This document shows positions 35,332-43,592 of a stretch of DNA of 64,000 nt, in pieces. Position 1 is the first letter of the stretch. Every line of letters begins with the position of its first letter. Below the pieces are notes generated by a model. The model made no database searches. It was given only the letters and a program-made list of their open reading frames with translations, and was not told where the DNA came from. Source of the stretch: an uncultured Clostridia bacterium (lineage in GTDB: Bacteria > Bacillota > Clostridia > Christensenellales > Borkfalkiaceae); the NCBI GenBank assembly GCA_947628505.1, contig CANRAD010000003.1, positions 50,238 to 114,237 of the forward strand, given 5' to 3'. The position numbers and the translations under genes were made by a program.

Positions 35332-35347
35332 CGCCATACAATAAAAC

Positions 35348-35374
35348 GAGAGCCGCGGCTTAGCCGCGGCTCTC
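35348..35374 (-). terminator. Terminator of the M18 aminopeptidase gene
   Basis: GAGAGCCGCGGC (35348-35359) pairs perfectly with GCCGCGGCTCTC (35363-35374). On the minus strand GTTTTATTG follows; on plus TTATTTTTT follows. Confidence 0.85.
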
Positions 35375-35388
35375 TTATTTTTTACTGT

Positions 35389-36759
35389 TTATTTGCAGAA
35401 AGCGAGACAGGCTTTATACAGCGAATAGACGTCCGCTTTGGATATGAGTTCGCAAGGCGCGTGCATGGAAAGCACGGGAACGCCCACGTCGATAGTGTCT
35501 ATTCCGAGGTTGGCTACGTATTTTGCCACCGTTCCGCCGCCGCCCACGTCGACCGCGCCGAGTTCGCCCGTCTGCCAGATGACGCCCTCTCCGTCGAATA
35601 CGTCCCTTATCCAGCCGGCATATTCCGCGGGAGCGTCATTGGTCGAAACCTTGCCGCGCGAGCCGGTGTATTTCGAAACCGCCGCGCCGCAATGAACGTA
35701 AGTAGAGTTGCGCTTTTCATAGGCCGAAGCGTATGCGGGATCGTATGCGCCCGTAACGTCCGCGGAAATACACTTCGAATTATAGCGAACAACTACGGGA
35801 TTGGCTCCGAAAGACGCGGAGACCGTTTCGAGTATATCGGAAATTATCTTGCTCTGCATGCCGGTAGTGCCGTCGGAACCGACTTCTTCCTTGTCGGCGA
35901 ACACGGTTATTATGGTATGAGGGCTGTTTTCGCTGTCTAAAATGGCGCGCATTTCGGGATATGCGCAAACCTTATCGTCGTGGCCGTAAGCGGCTATAAG
36001 CGAACTGTCGAAGCCCACGTCGCGCGCTTTGCCGGCGGGAACGAAGCAGAGTTCGGAACATTGGAGATCGTATTCCGTCATGCCGTACTTTTTGTTGAGG
36101 AGTTTGAGAACCGCGGCTTTCACGGCTTCTTTTTCATCCTCGTCGTCTACCGCGGGAAGCCCGCCGACGACGGCGTTCAGACTCTCGCCGTCAATGAATT
36201 TGGCGGCGGATTTGGACGATTGCTCGGCGCCGAGATGAGGCAGAAGGTCGGTGATATAGAACACGGGATCTCCCTCGTCCTCGCCTACGCATATTTCCCG
36301 TCTTTCGCCGCCCGGCAGCATGATTACGCCGTGCAACGCCAGAGGAATTGTGGTCCATTGATATTTCTTTATACCGCCGTAATAGTGCGTTTTGAAATAG
36401 CAAAGACCGTTTTCTTCGTACATGGGGTTGGGTTTAAGGTCCAACCGGGGAGAATCGACGTGCGCAACGAGTATTCTCACTCCGTTTTCCTCTATATTCT
36501 CGGTGCCTGCCTTTATGAAAAATACGTTTTTGAATCTGTTTATAAAATAGCGCTTATCGCCCGCTTTGAGCTTTTCGGAGAAGGAAAAAGGCGCGTAACC
36601 GTGCTTTTTCGCAAGCTCCTCGGCGACATGCGCTGCGTCGCGCTCGGTTTTCGAAGCGTTTAAAAACTCTTTGTAGTCCTCGGCGAAGGAGTATATTTTT
36701 TCAAGCTCTTTGCCGTCCGCCTCTTTGAAGACGTTTCTGCGCGTATATTTCAATTCCAT
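35389..36759 (-). CDS. M18 family aminopeptidase
   Basis: 456 residues from MELKYTRR, which has AAAGGAGA upstream; a 14-codon upstream extension has none. Metal ligands of the M18 family are visible: the HVDSPRLDLKP box, DKEEVGSDG, and the final MHAPCE. The segment YYGGIKKYQW matches the family substrate loop. It is a cobalt- or zinc-dependent cytosolic exopeptidase that trims N-terminal, often acidic, residues from peptides. It is monocistronic and convergent with the surface-protein gene. Confidence 0.92.
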   Translation of the reverse strand: MELKYTRRNVFKEADGKELEKIYSFAEDYKEFLNASKTERDAAHVAEELAKKHGYAPFSFSEKLKAGDKRYFINRFKNVFFIKAGTENIEENGVRILVAHVDSPRLDLKPNPMYEENGLCYFKTHYYGGIKKYQWTTIPLALHGVIMLPGGERREICVGEDEGDPVFYITDLLPHLGAEQSSKSAAKFIDGESLNAVVGGLPAVDDEDEKEAVKAAVLKLLNKKYGMTEYDLQCSELCFVPAGKARDVGFDSSLIAAYGHDDKVCAYPEMRAILDSENSPHTIITVFADKEEVGSDGTTGMQSKIISDILETVSASFGANPVVVRYNSKCISADVTGAYDPAYASAYEKRNSTYVHCGAAVSKYTGSRGKVSTNDAPAEYAGWIRDVFDGEGVIWQTGELGAVDVGGGGTVAKYVANLGIDTIDVGVPVLSMHAPCELISKADVYSLYKACLAFCK

Positions 36760-36878
36760 AGTAGATTTCTCCTTTCCGTTAAAGATTATACTTAACAACA
36801 AAAAACAAAGTCAAGGAAAAATTTATAATTTTATACAAATTTTTTTTGAATTTCACATTAAAATTTTCGGTAGGGGTA

Positions 36879-36907
36879 TTTACTAATAATATAATTTGTT
36901 GTATAAT
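36879..36907 (+). promoter_or_regulatory. Promoter of the Gx transporter gene (near-leaderless)
   Basis: TTTACT (36879-36884), 17-base spacer, TATAAT (36902-36907). The ATG starts at 36917, nine bases on, giving a predicted 5' leader of about three bases. A second TATAAT at 36890-36895 lacks a good -35. Confidence 0.6.
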
Positions 36908-36916
36908 GTAGTTATT

Positions 36917-37486
36917 ATGAGCAAAGGCAAAAAGGCGGCGAAAAAGATAGCCGTGCTCGGGCTTTTAACGGGGCTCGGGCTCGTGGCGTTCATTATAGAA
37001 AGTTTGCTCCCTCCCATGTTCGTTCCGGGAGCCAAGCCCGGACTTGCGAATATATTTTCGCTGGCCGCGCTCATCATCTATTCGCCCGTCGAAGGCTTCA
37101 TAGTGGTTGCGGCGAGAACGGCGCTCGGCGCCATATACGCGGGAAACGTATCCGCACTTATGTACTCGTTTACCGGCGGCGTGGTTTCCATGGCCGTATC
37201 TTCGGCGCTAATCTACCTCGTATATCCGAAAATTTCGATTATGGCGGTTTCCGTCGCCGGCGCGGTGGCGCACAACATAACTCAGAATCTCGTATATGTG
37301 TTCTTGTCGGGCTCGTATCTTATGTTCGGATATATGCCGTATCTTGCGTTGATAGGCGTACTTTCCGGCACGGTTGTAGGCGCAATAGTTCTTCTGCTGT
37401 TCCGCGGCGTGCCGAGAAGCGCGTTTTTGAGAATAGCCGACGTCAAAACGGCGGAAAAGGATAAAATCAAGGGAAAACACGGTTAA
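36917..37486 (+). CDS. Gx transporter family membrane protein
   Basis: 189 residues, five or six hydrophobic helices, basic ends. It contains ESLLPPMFVPGAKPGLANIFSLAALI, the signature of the family once named heptaprenyl diphosphate synthase component I. Members regularly sit with Rnf, NusG-domain-II and ApbE genes in Firmicutes, and all three are present here. The substrate is unknown; a role in quinone precursor or flavin-related uptake is an inference from context. There is no Shine-Dalgarno sequence, and rnfC starts 33 bases later. Confidence 0.85.
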   Translation: MSKGKKAAKKIAVLGLLTGLGLVAFIIESLLPPMFVPGAKPGLANIFSLAALIIYSPVEGFIVVAARTALGAIYAGNVSALMYSFTGGVVSMAVSSALIYLVYPKISIMAVSVAGAVAHNITQNLVYVFLSGSYLMFGYMPYLALIGVLSGTVVGAIVLLLFRGVPRSAFLRIADVKTAEKDKIKGKHG

Positions 37487-37519
37487 AACCGTTTTTACGT
37501 ATCAAAAATCGGAGGTTAT

Positions 37520-38833
37520 ATGAAAGCAGTAAGAGGAAAATACTTCTTCGGCGGCGTGCACCCGCACGACGAAAAGGCGCTCTCCAAGGCTTTGCCGACA
37601 GAGATTATGCCCCTTCCCGAAGTCGTTGCAATCTCCACCTCGCAATCGCTCGGCAAACCAGCCGTACCCGTTGTGGAAAAGGGCGCGGAAGTCAAATGCG
37701 GCGAGCTCATAGCAAAAGCGGACGGACCGATTTCGTCCGACGTTTTTGCGAGTATTTGCGGAACTGTGGAAGACATACGCGACGAAAAGGGCGTCGGCGG
37801 GGCGACAGAGAAGTTTATTTTCATCAGAACAAACGGCAAGAAGGAAAACGCCTTTTTACCCCCTCTCGCCGATCCCTCGCCCGAAGAAATCGTTCAGAGA
37901 ATCAAGGACGCGGGAATTGTAGGCTTAGGCGGAGCGGGCTTCCCCACCGCCGTCAAAGCGGCGCCGAGAACGCCGGTGGACACGCTTATTCTCAACGGCG
38001 CGGAATGCGAGCCGTATCTGACTTGCGATTACCGGCTGATGTTGGAAAAGACCGATGAGATAGCGCGCGGCGCGAGATATCTCGCCAAGGCGCTCAAAGT
38101 GGACAAGATAATCATAGGCATCGAGGCAAACAAACCCGATTGCATAAAAAAATTCGAGGCTTACGAAGATATCTTGCCGGTAATTCTCAAAAAGAAGTAT
38201 CCGATGGGCGGCGAAAAACAACTCATTTACGTTGCCACCGGCAGAAAAGTCGGGCTCGGGAAACTTCCCGCGGACAGCGGCGTAGTAGTTCAGAACGTGG
38301 CGACGGCCTTTGCGGTGTGCGAGGCGATTGAAAAGGGCAAACCGCTCATAGAGAGAATAATAACCGTCTCGGGCAGAGCCGTAAAAACTCCCAAAAACGT
38401 CTGGGTGCGCCTCGGAACAAAAACAGAAAGCGTTATAGAATTCTGCGGCGGCGAAATACATCGCCCCGTAAAAGCCGTTCAAGGCGGACCTATGACGGGC
38501 GTCGCTCTCGCGAATTACGAAGCGTACACCCATAAGACGACTTCGGGAATTCTGCTTATGACCGAGGACGAAGCGGCGGCAGACGAGCCTACGCCCTGCC
38601 TCAACTGCGGCAAGTGCGCTGACGTGTGCCCCATGCATCTTATGCCGATGAACACGGCGTTCTATTCGGCGGCGGGCGACTATGAGGCGGCCGCGAAATA
38701 CGGCAACACTCTCGCCTGCATCGAATGCGGGGCATGCGAATACATTTGCCCGGCCAAACGGCCGCTCATACAAGCGATAAGAAAAACCAAAGCTGAAATG
38801 CGGAAACTTCAACAAGGAGGACAGAAGAAATGA
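37520..38833 (+). CDS. rnfC: Rnf complex subunit RnfC
   Basis: 437 residues, peripheral NADH-oxidising/reducing subunit of the ion-translocating ferredoxin:NAD oxidoreductase. GLGGAGFPTAVK is the FMN/NADH-binding glycine loop, NGAECEPYLTCDYRLM is conserved, and two 4Fe-4S motifs CLNCGKCADVCP and CIECGACEYICP lie near the C-terminus. CGGAGG precedes the ATG. It is the first of six genes in the order C-D-G-E-A-B, with short overlaps. Confidence 0.96.
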   Translation: MKAVRGKYFFGGVHPHDEKALSKALPTEIMPLPEVVAISTSQSLGKPAVPVVEKGAEVKCGELIAKADGPISSDVFASICGTVEDIRDEKGVGGATEKFIFIRTNGKKENAFLPPLADPSPEEIVQRIKDAGIVGLGGAGFPTAVKAAPRTPVDTLILNGAECEPYLTCDYRLMLEKTDEIARGARYLAKALKVDKIIIGIEANKPDCIKKFEAYEDILPVILKKKYPMGGEKQLIYVATGRKVGLGKLPADSGVVVQNVATAFAVCEAIEKGKPLIERIITVSGRAVKTPKNVWVRLGTKTESVIEFCGGEIHRPVKAVQGGPMTGVALANYEAYTHKTTSGILLMTEDEAAADEPTPCLNCGKCADVCPMHLMPMNTAFYSAAGDYEAAAKYGNTLACIECGACEYICPAKRPLIQAIRKTKAEMRKLQQGGQKK

Positions 38834-39909
38834 TTGACAATACAGTTGTAATCTCCACTCCTCCCCACGTTAAATCCAAACGCACTACGCGCGGCATAAT
38901 GTGCGACGTGGCGATAGCTCTGCTTCCCTGCGCGATAGCCGGAATAGTTTATTTCGGCTGGCAAGCCTTCGTGCTCGAAATAACGAGCGTGCTCGGCTGT
39001 ATCGCAACGGAATTCGTGTATTACTTCATCGCCAAGGGCGGTTTCGCGAAAAAGTGCAAAAACGCCGGCAAAGTATGCAAAAAGTGGTTCTGCCAATTCG
39101 ATATGACGTCGGTGGTTACGGGACTTATATTAGCACTTATAATTCCCTCCACAACCCGGTGGTACGAAGTGCTCGTCGGCTCGATATTCTCCATAGCAAT
39201 AGTCAAGATGTTCTTCGGCGGCACGGGCAAAAACCTCGTCAACCCCGCGGCGGCCGGGCGCGTGTTCATGTTTCTGAGCTTCGCGCTCACTACATACGTT
39301 GCGGCAAACATCGGCCCCACGATGCTCGAAAGCGAACTCTTTACCGGAGCCACGAACTTATCCGGGCTTTTGCCCAAGGTAACCGAGGGCGCGGCAAGCG
39401 CGCCTTACAGCGCGATGACGAACCTCGACCTCTTCCTCGGAACGGGCGTGGCCGGCTGCATAGGCGAAACTTGCAAGCTCGCAATACTCATAGGCTATGT
39501 GTATCTCTGCGTGCGTAAAGTTATAAAGTGGTGGCAACCCGCGCTGTTTATCGCAGTGTTCGGGTTTGTCTCCGTGCTCGCGATGGGCGGTCTTTTTTAC
39601 GACGGCTCCGCAGTCGTATACAAGTTCGACATTGAGCTCTTCCTTCCCTCCGTTCTCTCCGGCGGCGTGCTGTTTGCGGCAGTGTTCATGTTCACCGATT
39701 ACGTAACCTCCCCGAAAGGCGTTTGGGGACAACTCGTCTATTACGTGATCGGCGCGGCGCTGCTCGCCGTTCTCAGAGTTCTGACGCACCTCGAAGTGGC
39801 GTCGTTCATAATCCTCATAATGAATATATTCGTGCCTCTTATCGACAGATTTATAATGAGGAAACCCTTCGGCTACATCAAACAGAAAAAAACAAAGGAG
39901 GGCAAGTAA
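38830..39909 (+). CDS. rnfD: Rnf complex subunit RnfD
   Basis: 359 residues, about ten membrane helices. FTGATNLSG (Thr175 in the TGAT box) is the site for covalent FMN attachment, and MFFGGTGKNLVNPAAAGR is the family signature. It takes part in ion pumping across the cytoplasmic membrane. The start overlaps the rnfC stop by four bases (ATGA) and has AAGGAGG upstream. Confidence 0.95.
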   Translation: MIDNTVVISTPPHVKSKRTTRGIMCDVAIALLPCAIAGIVYFGWQAFVLEITSVLGCIATEFVYYFIAKGGFAKKCKNAGKVCKKWFCQFDMTSVVTGLILALIIPSTTRWYEVLVGSIFSIAIVKMFFGGTGKNLVNPAAAGRVFMFLSFALTTYVAANIGPTMLESELFTGATNLSGLLPKVTEGAASAPYSAMTNLDLFLGTGVAGCIGETCKLAILIGYVYLCVRKVIKWWQPALFIAVFGFVSVLAMGGLFYDGSAVVYKFDIELFLPSVLSGGVLFAAVFMFTDYVTSPKGVWGQLVYYVIGAALLAVLRVLTHLEVASFIILIMNIFVPLIDRFIMRKPFGYIKQKKTKEGK

Positions 39910-40953
39910 ATGACTGCTAAACAGTTTTTCAAAAGCACTGCGTTCAAGTGTATAGTAACTCTGTTCTCCATATTGCTCGTCTGCGGCGTATTTCTGACTA
40001 TAATGTACGGGTTCCTCGAAGTTACGGACGAGGAGAAGTTTGCGCGCGCCGTGCAAAAGATTTACGGCAAATCCGTCAAAACGGAAGAAATAAAGCTCGA
40101 CGGACTGAAAACTTCCTTCGACTACTCCTCGGTGGACGAAGCCTATAAAGTGCTCGACGACGGCAACTACCTCGTAAAGGTTACCGGCAAAGAGGGCTTC
40201 GGCGGCTCGGTAACCTGCTGGGTTGTGGTTATAATGGGCGAGGACGGGGACAGCAATCCCTCAATAGACGGAATAATGAAAATAGTCATCGACTCGGCGC
40301 CCGGCGAATCCTACATAAGCAAGATTTCGCAAGGAGCTCTGGACTCGCTCGCTTCGAAAGCCGAATACGGCAAAGAACTCGAAGGCGGATATAAGCACGG
40401 TTCTCAGCAAAAAGGCGACGACTATATCTCCACGGGCGCTTCCTACTCAATGCGCGCGATTTCAAACTGCGTGAACGGGGCCATGGAATTTGTGGCCGGT
40501 TACGCTCTCGGAATAGTCAACGCCGACTTCTTTGCCGACAACGGGTTCGAATATCTCGAAATGATAAACAACAAGAAAACGTCTTACACGACAAGCGACA
40601 ATGTTGTTACTTACAGCATCGAAACTACCGGAAATTCGCCCGCGGGCGCGTTTACGATAACCGTAAAGGTCGGCGAGGACGGCGTTATAACGGAATACAC
40701 AATAACCGAGGACGGTTCCACGGCTACCGATTACAGCGATAAAGTATTCAAAGATTACGTGGGCAAAAACGCGGATTGGTTCAAATCCGTAATAGGCGCC
40801 GACGGCACGGACAACAGCAACGCCAACTATGGCGGCAACGGCATACAGACGGGCGCGACGCGTTCAAATTACCTTTGCCTGTACGCCGGACTGTTCGCGA
40901 CGGCAAACTACCAAAAGGCGCTCGAAACTCCGTATACGGGAGGTAACGCATAA
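39910..40953 (+). CDS. rnfG: Rnf complex subunit RnfG with two FMN-binding-type domains
   Basis: 347 residues, against about 190-220 in ordinary RnfG. One N-terminal membrane helix (about 12-34) is followed by an outside part. The first FMN-attachment box is DYISTGASYSMRA (Ser178 in the T position). After residue 230 a second domain begins (VVTYSIETTGNSPAGAFTIT), ending in a second box IQTGATRSNY (Thr317). Both match the pattern recognised by ApbE-type flavin transferases, so two covalent FMN groups are possible. It directly follows rnfD without a gap. Confidence 0.9.
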   Translation: MTAKQFFKSTAFKCIVTLFSILLVCGVFLTIMYGFLEVTDEEKFARAVQKIYGKSVKTEEIKLDGLKTSFDYSSVDEAYKVLDDGNYLVKVTGKEGFGGSVTCWVVVIMGEDGDSNPSIDGIMKIVIDSAPGESYISKISQGALDSLASKAEYGKELEGGYKHGSQQKGDDYISTGASYSMRAISNCVNGAMEFVAGYALGIVNADFFADNGFEYLEMINNKKTSYTTSDNVVTYSIETTGNSPAGAFTITVKVGEDGVITEYTITEDGSTATDYSDKVFKDYVGKNADWFKSVIGADGTDNSNANYGGNGIQTGATRSNYLCLYAGLFATANYQKALETPYTGGNA

Positions 40954-41603
40954 TGAATAAGTATAAGAAAATCACGTTAGACGGACTTATTTTCCAAAAC
41001 CCGACGTTTATGTTGGTATTGGGCACCTGCCCCACTCTCGGACTTATCTCTTCGGCGACAAGCGCCGCGGGCATGGGCCTGACCGTTGTGGTAATCCTCA
41101 CTCTGTCGAACATTATAATTTCGGCGCTCAAAAAACTTATTCCGAACGAAGTGCGCATACCGTGCTATATCGTGGTAATCGCAACGCTCGTAACGTTCGC
41201 GAGAATGTTGCTCGAAAAATTCGTTCCGGACCTGTATGAGAGCCTCGGCGGGTTCCTCGCGTTAATCGTTGTTAACTGCATTATCCTCGGCAGAGCCGAA
41301 GCGTTCGCCAACAAGCACACCGTGCTCGAATCGGCCGTGGACGGCATAGCCAACGGACTCGGATTTACATGCGCGTTGACCATAATGGGAATTATATGCG
41401 AATTCATAGGCAACGGCTCGGTATTCGGGCTTCACGTTATGGACTTCAAAATAGGAATGTTCGCAACTCCCGCCGGTTCGTTCCTCGTATACGGCATCTC
41501 AATAGCCGTGTTCGTATACGTTATCAACCTCTTCGAAAGAGCGAAGAGAGTGAAAGTCAACAGACTTGCGCGCGAAAATCTTCTGGATAAGGAGGTTGCA
41601 TAA
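40953..41603 (+). CDS. rnfE: Rnf complex subunit RnfE
   Basis: 216 residues, six predicted helices. The conserved NPTFMLVLGTCPTLG at helix 1 and ALIVVNCIILGRAEAFA are family motifs; the Cys residues in these helices hold the membrane Fe-S centre shared with RnfA. The start overlaps the rnfG stop by one base (TAATG). Confidence 0.95.
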   Translation: MNKYKKITLDGLIFQNPTFMLVLGTCPTLGLISSATSAAGMGLTVVVILTLSNIIISALKKLIPNEVRIPCYIVVIATLVTFARMLLEKFVPDLYESLGGFLALIVVNCIILGRAEAFANKHTVLESAVDGIANGLGFTCALTIMGIICEFIGNGSVFGLHVMDFKIGMFATPAGSFLVYGISIAVFVYVINLFERAKRVKVNRLARENLLDKEVA

Positions 41604-42211
41604 TGGGAACATTTATCGCGATAGTTCTTGCCGCCGTACTGACAAACAACTTCATAACGGTTAAAACTTACGGCATCTGCCCGTTCCTGGGCGTTTCCAA
41701 AAAGACCTCTTCCGCGTTGGGAATGGGCGTTGCGGTTACCGTAGTAATGGTGCTCGCAACACTCGTAACGTATCCCGTATACGAATACGTTATGAAACCG
41801 CTCAAATTCGACTTCCTCGAAATTATCTTCTTCATATTCATCATCGCAGCGCTCGTGCAGATGCTCGAAAAGATAATTCAGAAACTTTCGCCCTCGCTCT
41901 ACAACACTATGGGCATATACCTTCCGCTCATAACTACCAACTGCGCCGTTTTGGGCGTTGCCGAACTCGTTATAAACGACGGCACTATGGAACAGTTCCT
42001 CAGCGGAGCGTCGATGAACATAGGCTGGGCGGTATTGTATTCGTTCTTCGCCGGCCTCGGCTTCACACTTGTTATGATAATAATGAGCGGCATGCGCGAG
42101 AGACTGAACTACTATAAGACGCCTAAGGCGCTTGCAGGCTTCCCCACCGCTATGGTTACGGCAAGTTTTATATGCATGGCGTTTATGGTGTTCACCTACA
42201 TTCAGATTTAA
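41603..42211 (+). CDS. rnfA: Rnf complex subunit RnfA
   Basis: 202 residues, six predicted helices, homologous to RnfE in inverted topology. LTNNFITVKTYGICPFLGVS and LPLITTNCAVLGVAE are the family motifs and contain the intramembrane Cys ligands. AAGGAGG lies before the ATG and the start overlaps the rnfE stop by one base. Confidence 0.95.
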   Translation: MGTFIAIVLAAVLTNNFITVKTYGICPFLGVSKKTSSALGMGVAVTVVMVLATLVTYPVYEYVMKPLKFDFLEIIFFIFIIAALVQMLEKIIQKLSPSLYNTMGIYLPLITTNCAVLGVAELVINDGTMEQFLSGASMNIGWAVLYSFFAGLGFTLVMIIMSGMRERLNYYKTPKALAGFPTAMVTASFICMAFMVFTYIQI

Positions 42212-42223
42212 GGAGGCGGGTTT

Positions 42224-43075
42224 ATGAATTTACTTGAATTTACCACTCAAACGTGGATTACGGTAGGCATAGTCGCCGCGATATTCGCAGGTTCCGCCCT
42301 CGTTATCGGCGCGCTCATACTCGTCGTAAGCAAAGTTTTCAAAGTCGACGTGGACGAAAAAATAACCAAAATTCTCGAAAACCTCGCGGGCGCGAACTGC
42401 GGCGGTTGCGGCTGTTCCGGCTGTTCCGGATTTGCCACAAAACTTGCAAGCGGCGCCGGAGATATTTCAGACTGCCACGTTACTTCACCCGAGAAAAAGG
42501 CCGAAATAGCCAAAATCTTAGGCATAGAGCTTCGGGACGAAGAACGCACGGTGGCCGTTGTAAAATGCAACGGCGGAGCGACGAACTGCGCCGAAAAATT
42601 CGAATACAACGGCAACCCCACCTGCGCCTCCTGCGCCTCGCTTTTGGGCGGCAACAAGATGTGCGCCACGGCCTGTCTCGGCTGCGGGGATTGCAAAGAA
42701 GTTTGCCCCGAAAACGCCATAGAGATTACCGACAAACTTTCGGAAGTAAATCCCGACCTCTGCATAAGCTGCGGAGCGTGTATGTCGGCCTGCCCCAAGC
42801 AGATAATAGAGCGCATACCCGCCTCCGCGCCGGTATACGTCGCCTGCTCTTCGAAATGCAAGGGCAAAGACGTTATGAGCGTATGCAAAGTGGGCTGTAT
42901 CGCTTGCGGACTATGCGCAAAGAGTTGCCCGCACGGGGCCATAACGATGGTCGACAACCTTCCCTCCATCGATTATTCCAAGTGCACGGGATGCCTTACA
43001 TGCGTTTCAAAGTGCCCGAGAAAGATAATCATAAAGCGGGACGTCGCAAAGACCGAAGAACAAAAAACGGCTTAA
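42224..43075 (+). CDS. rnfB: Rnf complex subunit RnfB
   Basis: 283 residues. One N-terminal helix is followed by the NCGGCGCSGCSGFA four-Cys cluster domain, then ferredoxin-like motifs including CLGCGDCKEVCP, CISCGACMSACP, CIACGLCAKSCP and CTGCLTCVSKCP. It receives electrons from reduced ferredoxin. AGGAGG precedes the ATG. A near-perfect palindromic terminator follows. Confidence 0.96.
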   Translation: MNLLEFTTQTWITVGIVAAIFAGSALVIGALILVVSKVFKVDVDEKITKILENLAGANCGGCGCSGCSGFATKLASGAGDISDCHVTSPEKKAEIAKILGIELRDEERTVAVVKCNGGATNCAEKFEYNGNPTCASCASLLGGNKMCATACLGCGDCKEVCPENAIEITDKLSEVNPDLCISCGACMSACPKQIIERIPASAPVYVACSSKCKGKDVMSVCKVGCIACGLCAKSCPHGAITMVDNLPSIDYSKCTGCLTCVSKCPRKIIIKRDVAKTEEQKTA

Positions 43076-43085
43076 AGCAAAATAG

Positions 43086-43115
43086 AAGCGCCGTTGCCAT
43101 ATGGCAACGGCGCTT
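43086..43115. terminator. Bidirectional terminator of the rnf operon
   Basis: AAGCGCCGTTGCCAT and ATGGCAACGGCGCTT form a perfect 30-base palindrome. TATTATTT follows on plus; on minus TCTATTTTG follows. Confidence 0.85.
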
Positions 43116-43121
43116 TATTAT

Positions 43122-43592
43122 TTACATCGGAATATATTGGTTCAAAGCGTTGAAATCGAAAGGCTCTATTCGCACTCCGTGCGGCGAGCAGTATATTATG
43201 CCGTTGTTATCGGTTATTGCCGGAGTGTATATGCAATCGCGCTTGACGCAATCGGCCTCAACCATTTTGACGGATCGCTTGTCGGCGTCGATTTCAAAGA
43301 TATTGTAGCCGTTGTCTACGTTTATTCTGACCTTCAAAGGCGAGCCGTCGATAACTTCCACTTCGCCCTCGGCGGCGCTGAGCACAGAGGCCTTGCCCGA
43401 CTCAAAATCGTATTCGAACACGGCTCTGCCGGCAACGTAAGCCCTTATCCCCTGAAACGAATCCCTGTTCCTCGTCAGAAACACGCTCAAAAATATTGCG
43501 GCGATAATGAGAGCGATAACGCCGTAAACTATGAGATCGGGCCATCGGAACGCCTTATCACTTTTTAAATCTTCTATCTTTTTAAGCGACAT
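43122..43592 (-). CDS. Membrane-anchored NusG domain II protein
   Basis: 156 residues from MSLKKIED (43592), which has GCGGGG upstream; an alternative start lies five codons earlier. One hydrophobic helix (about 20-40) is followed by an external domain: VSLRI-type strands, IFEIDADKRSVKMVEADCVKRDC and a final CSPHGVRIEPF. The Cys pair CVKRDC is conserved in NusG-domain-II proteins found beside Gx transporter, ApbE and Rnf genes. The role is not established; the conserved context suggests work on the Rnf complex or its flavins. Its start overlaps the apbE end. Confidence 0.82.
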   Translation of the reverse strand: MSLKKIEDLKSDKAFRWPDLIVYGVIALIIAAIFLSVFLTRNRDSFQGIRAYVAGRAVFEYDFESGKASVLSAAEGEVEVIDGSPLKVRINVDNGYNIFEIDADKRSVKMVEADCVKRDCIYTPAITDNNGIIYCSPHGVRIEPFDFNALNQYIPM

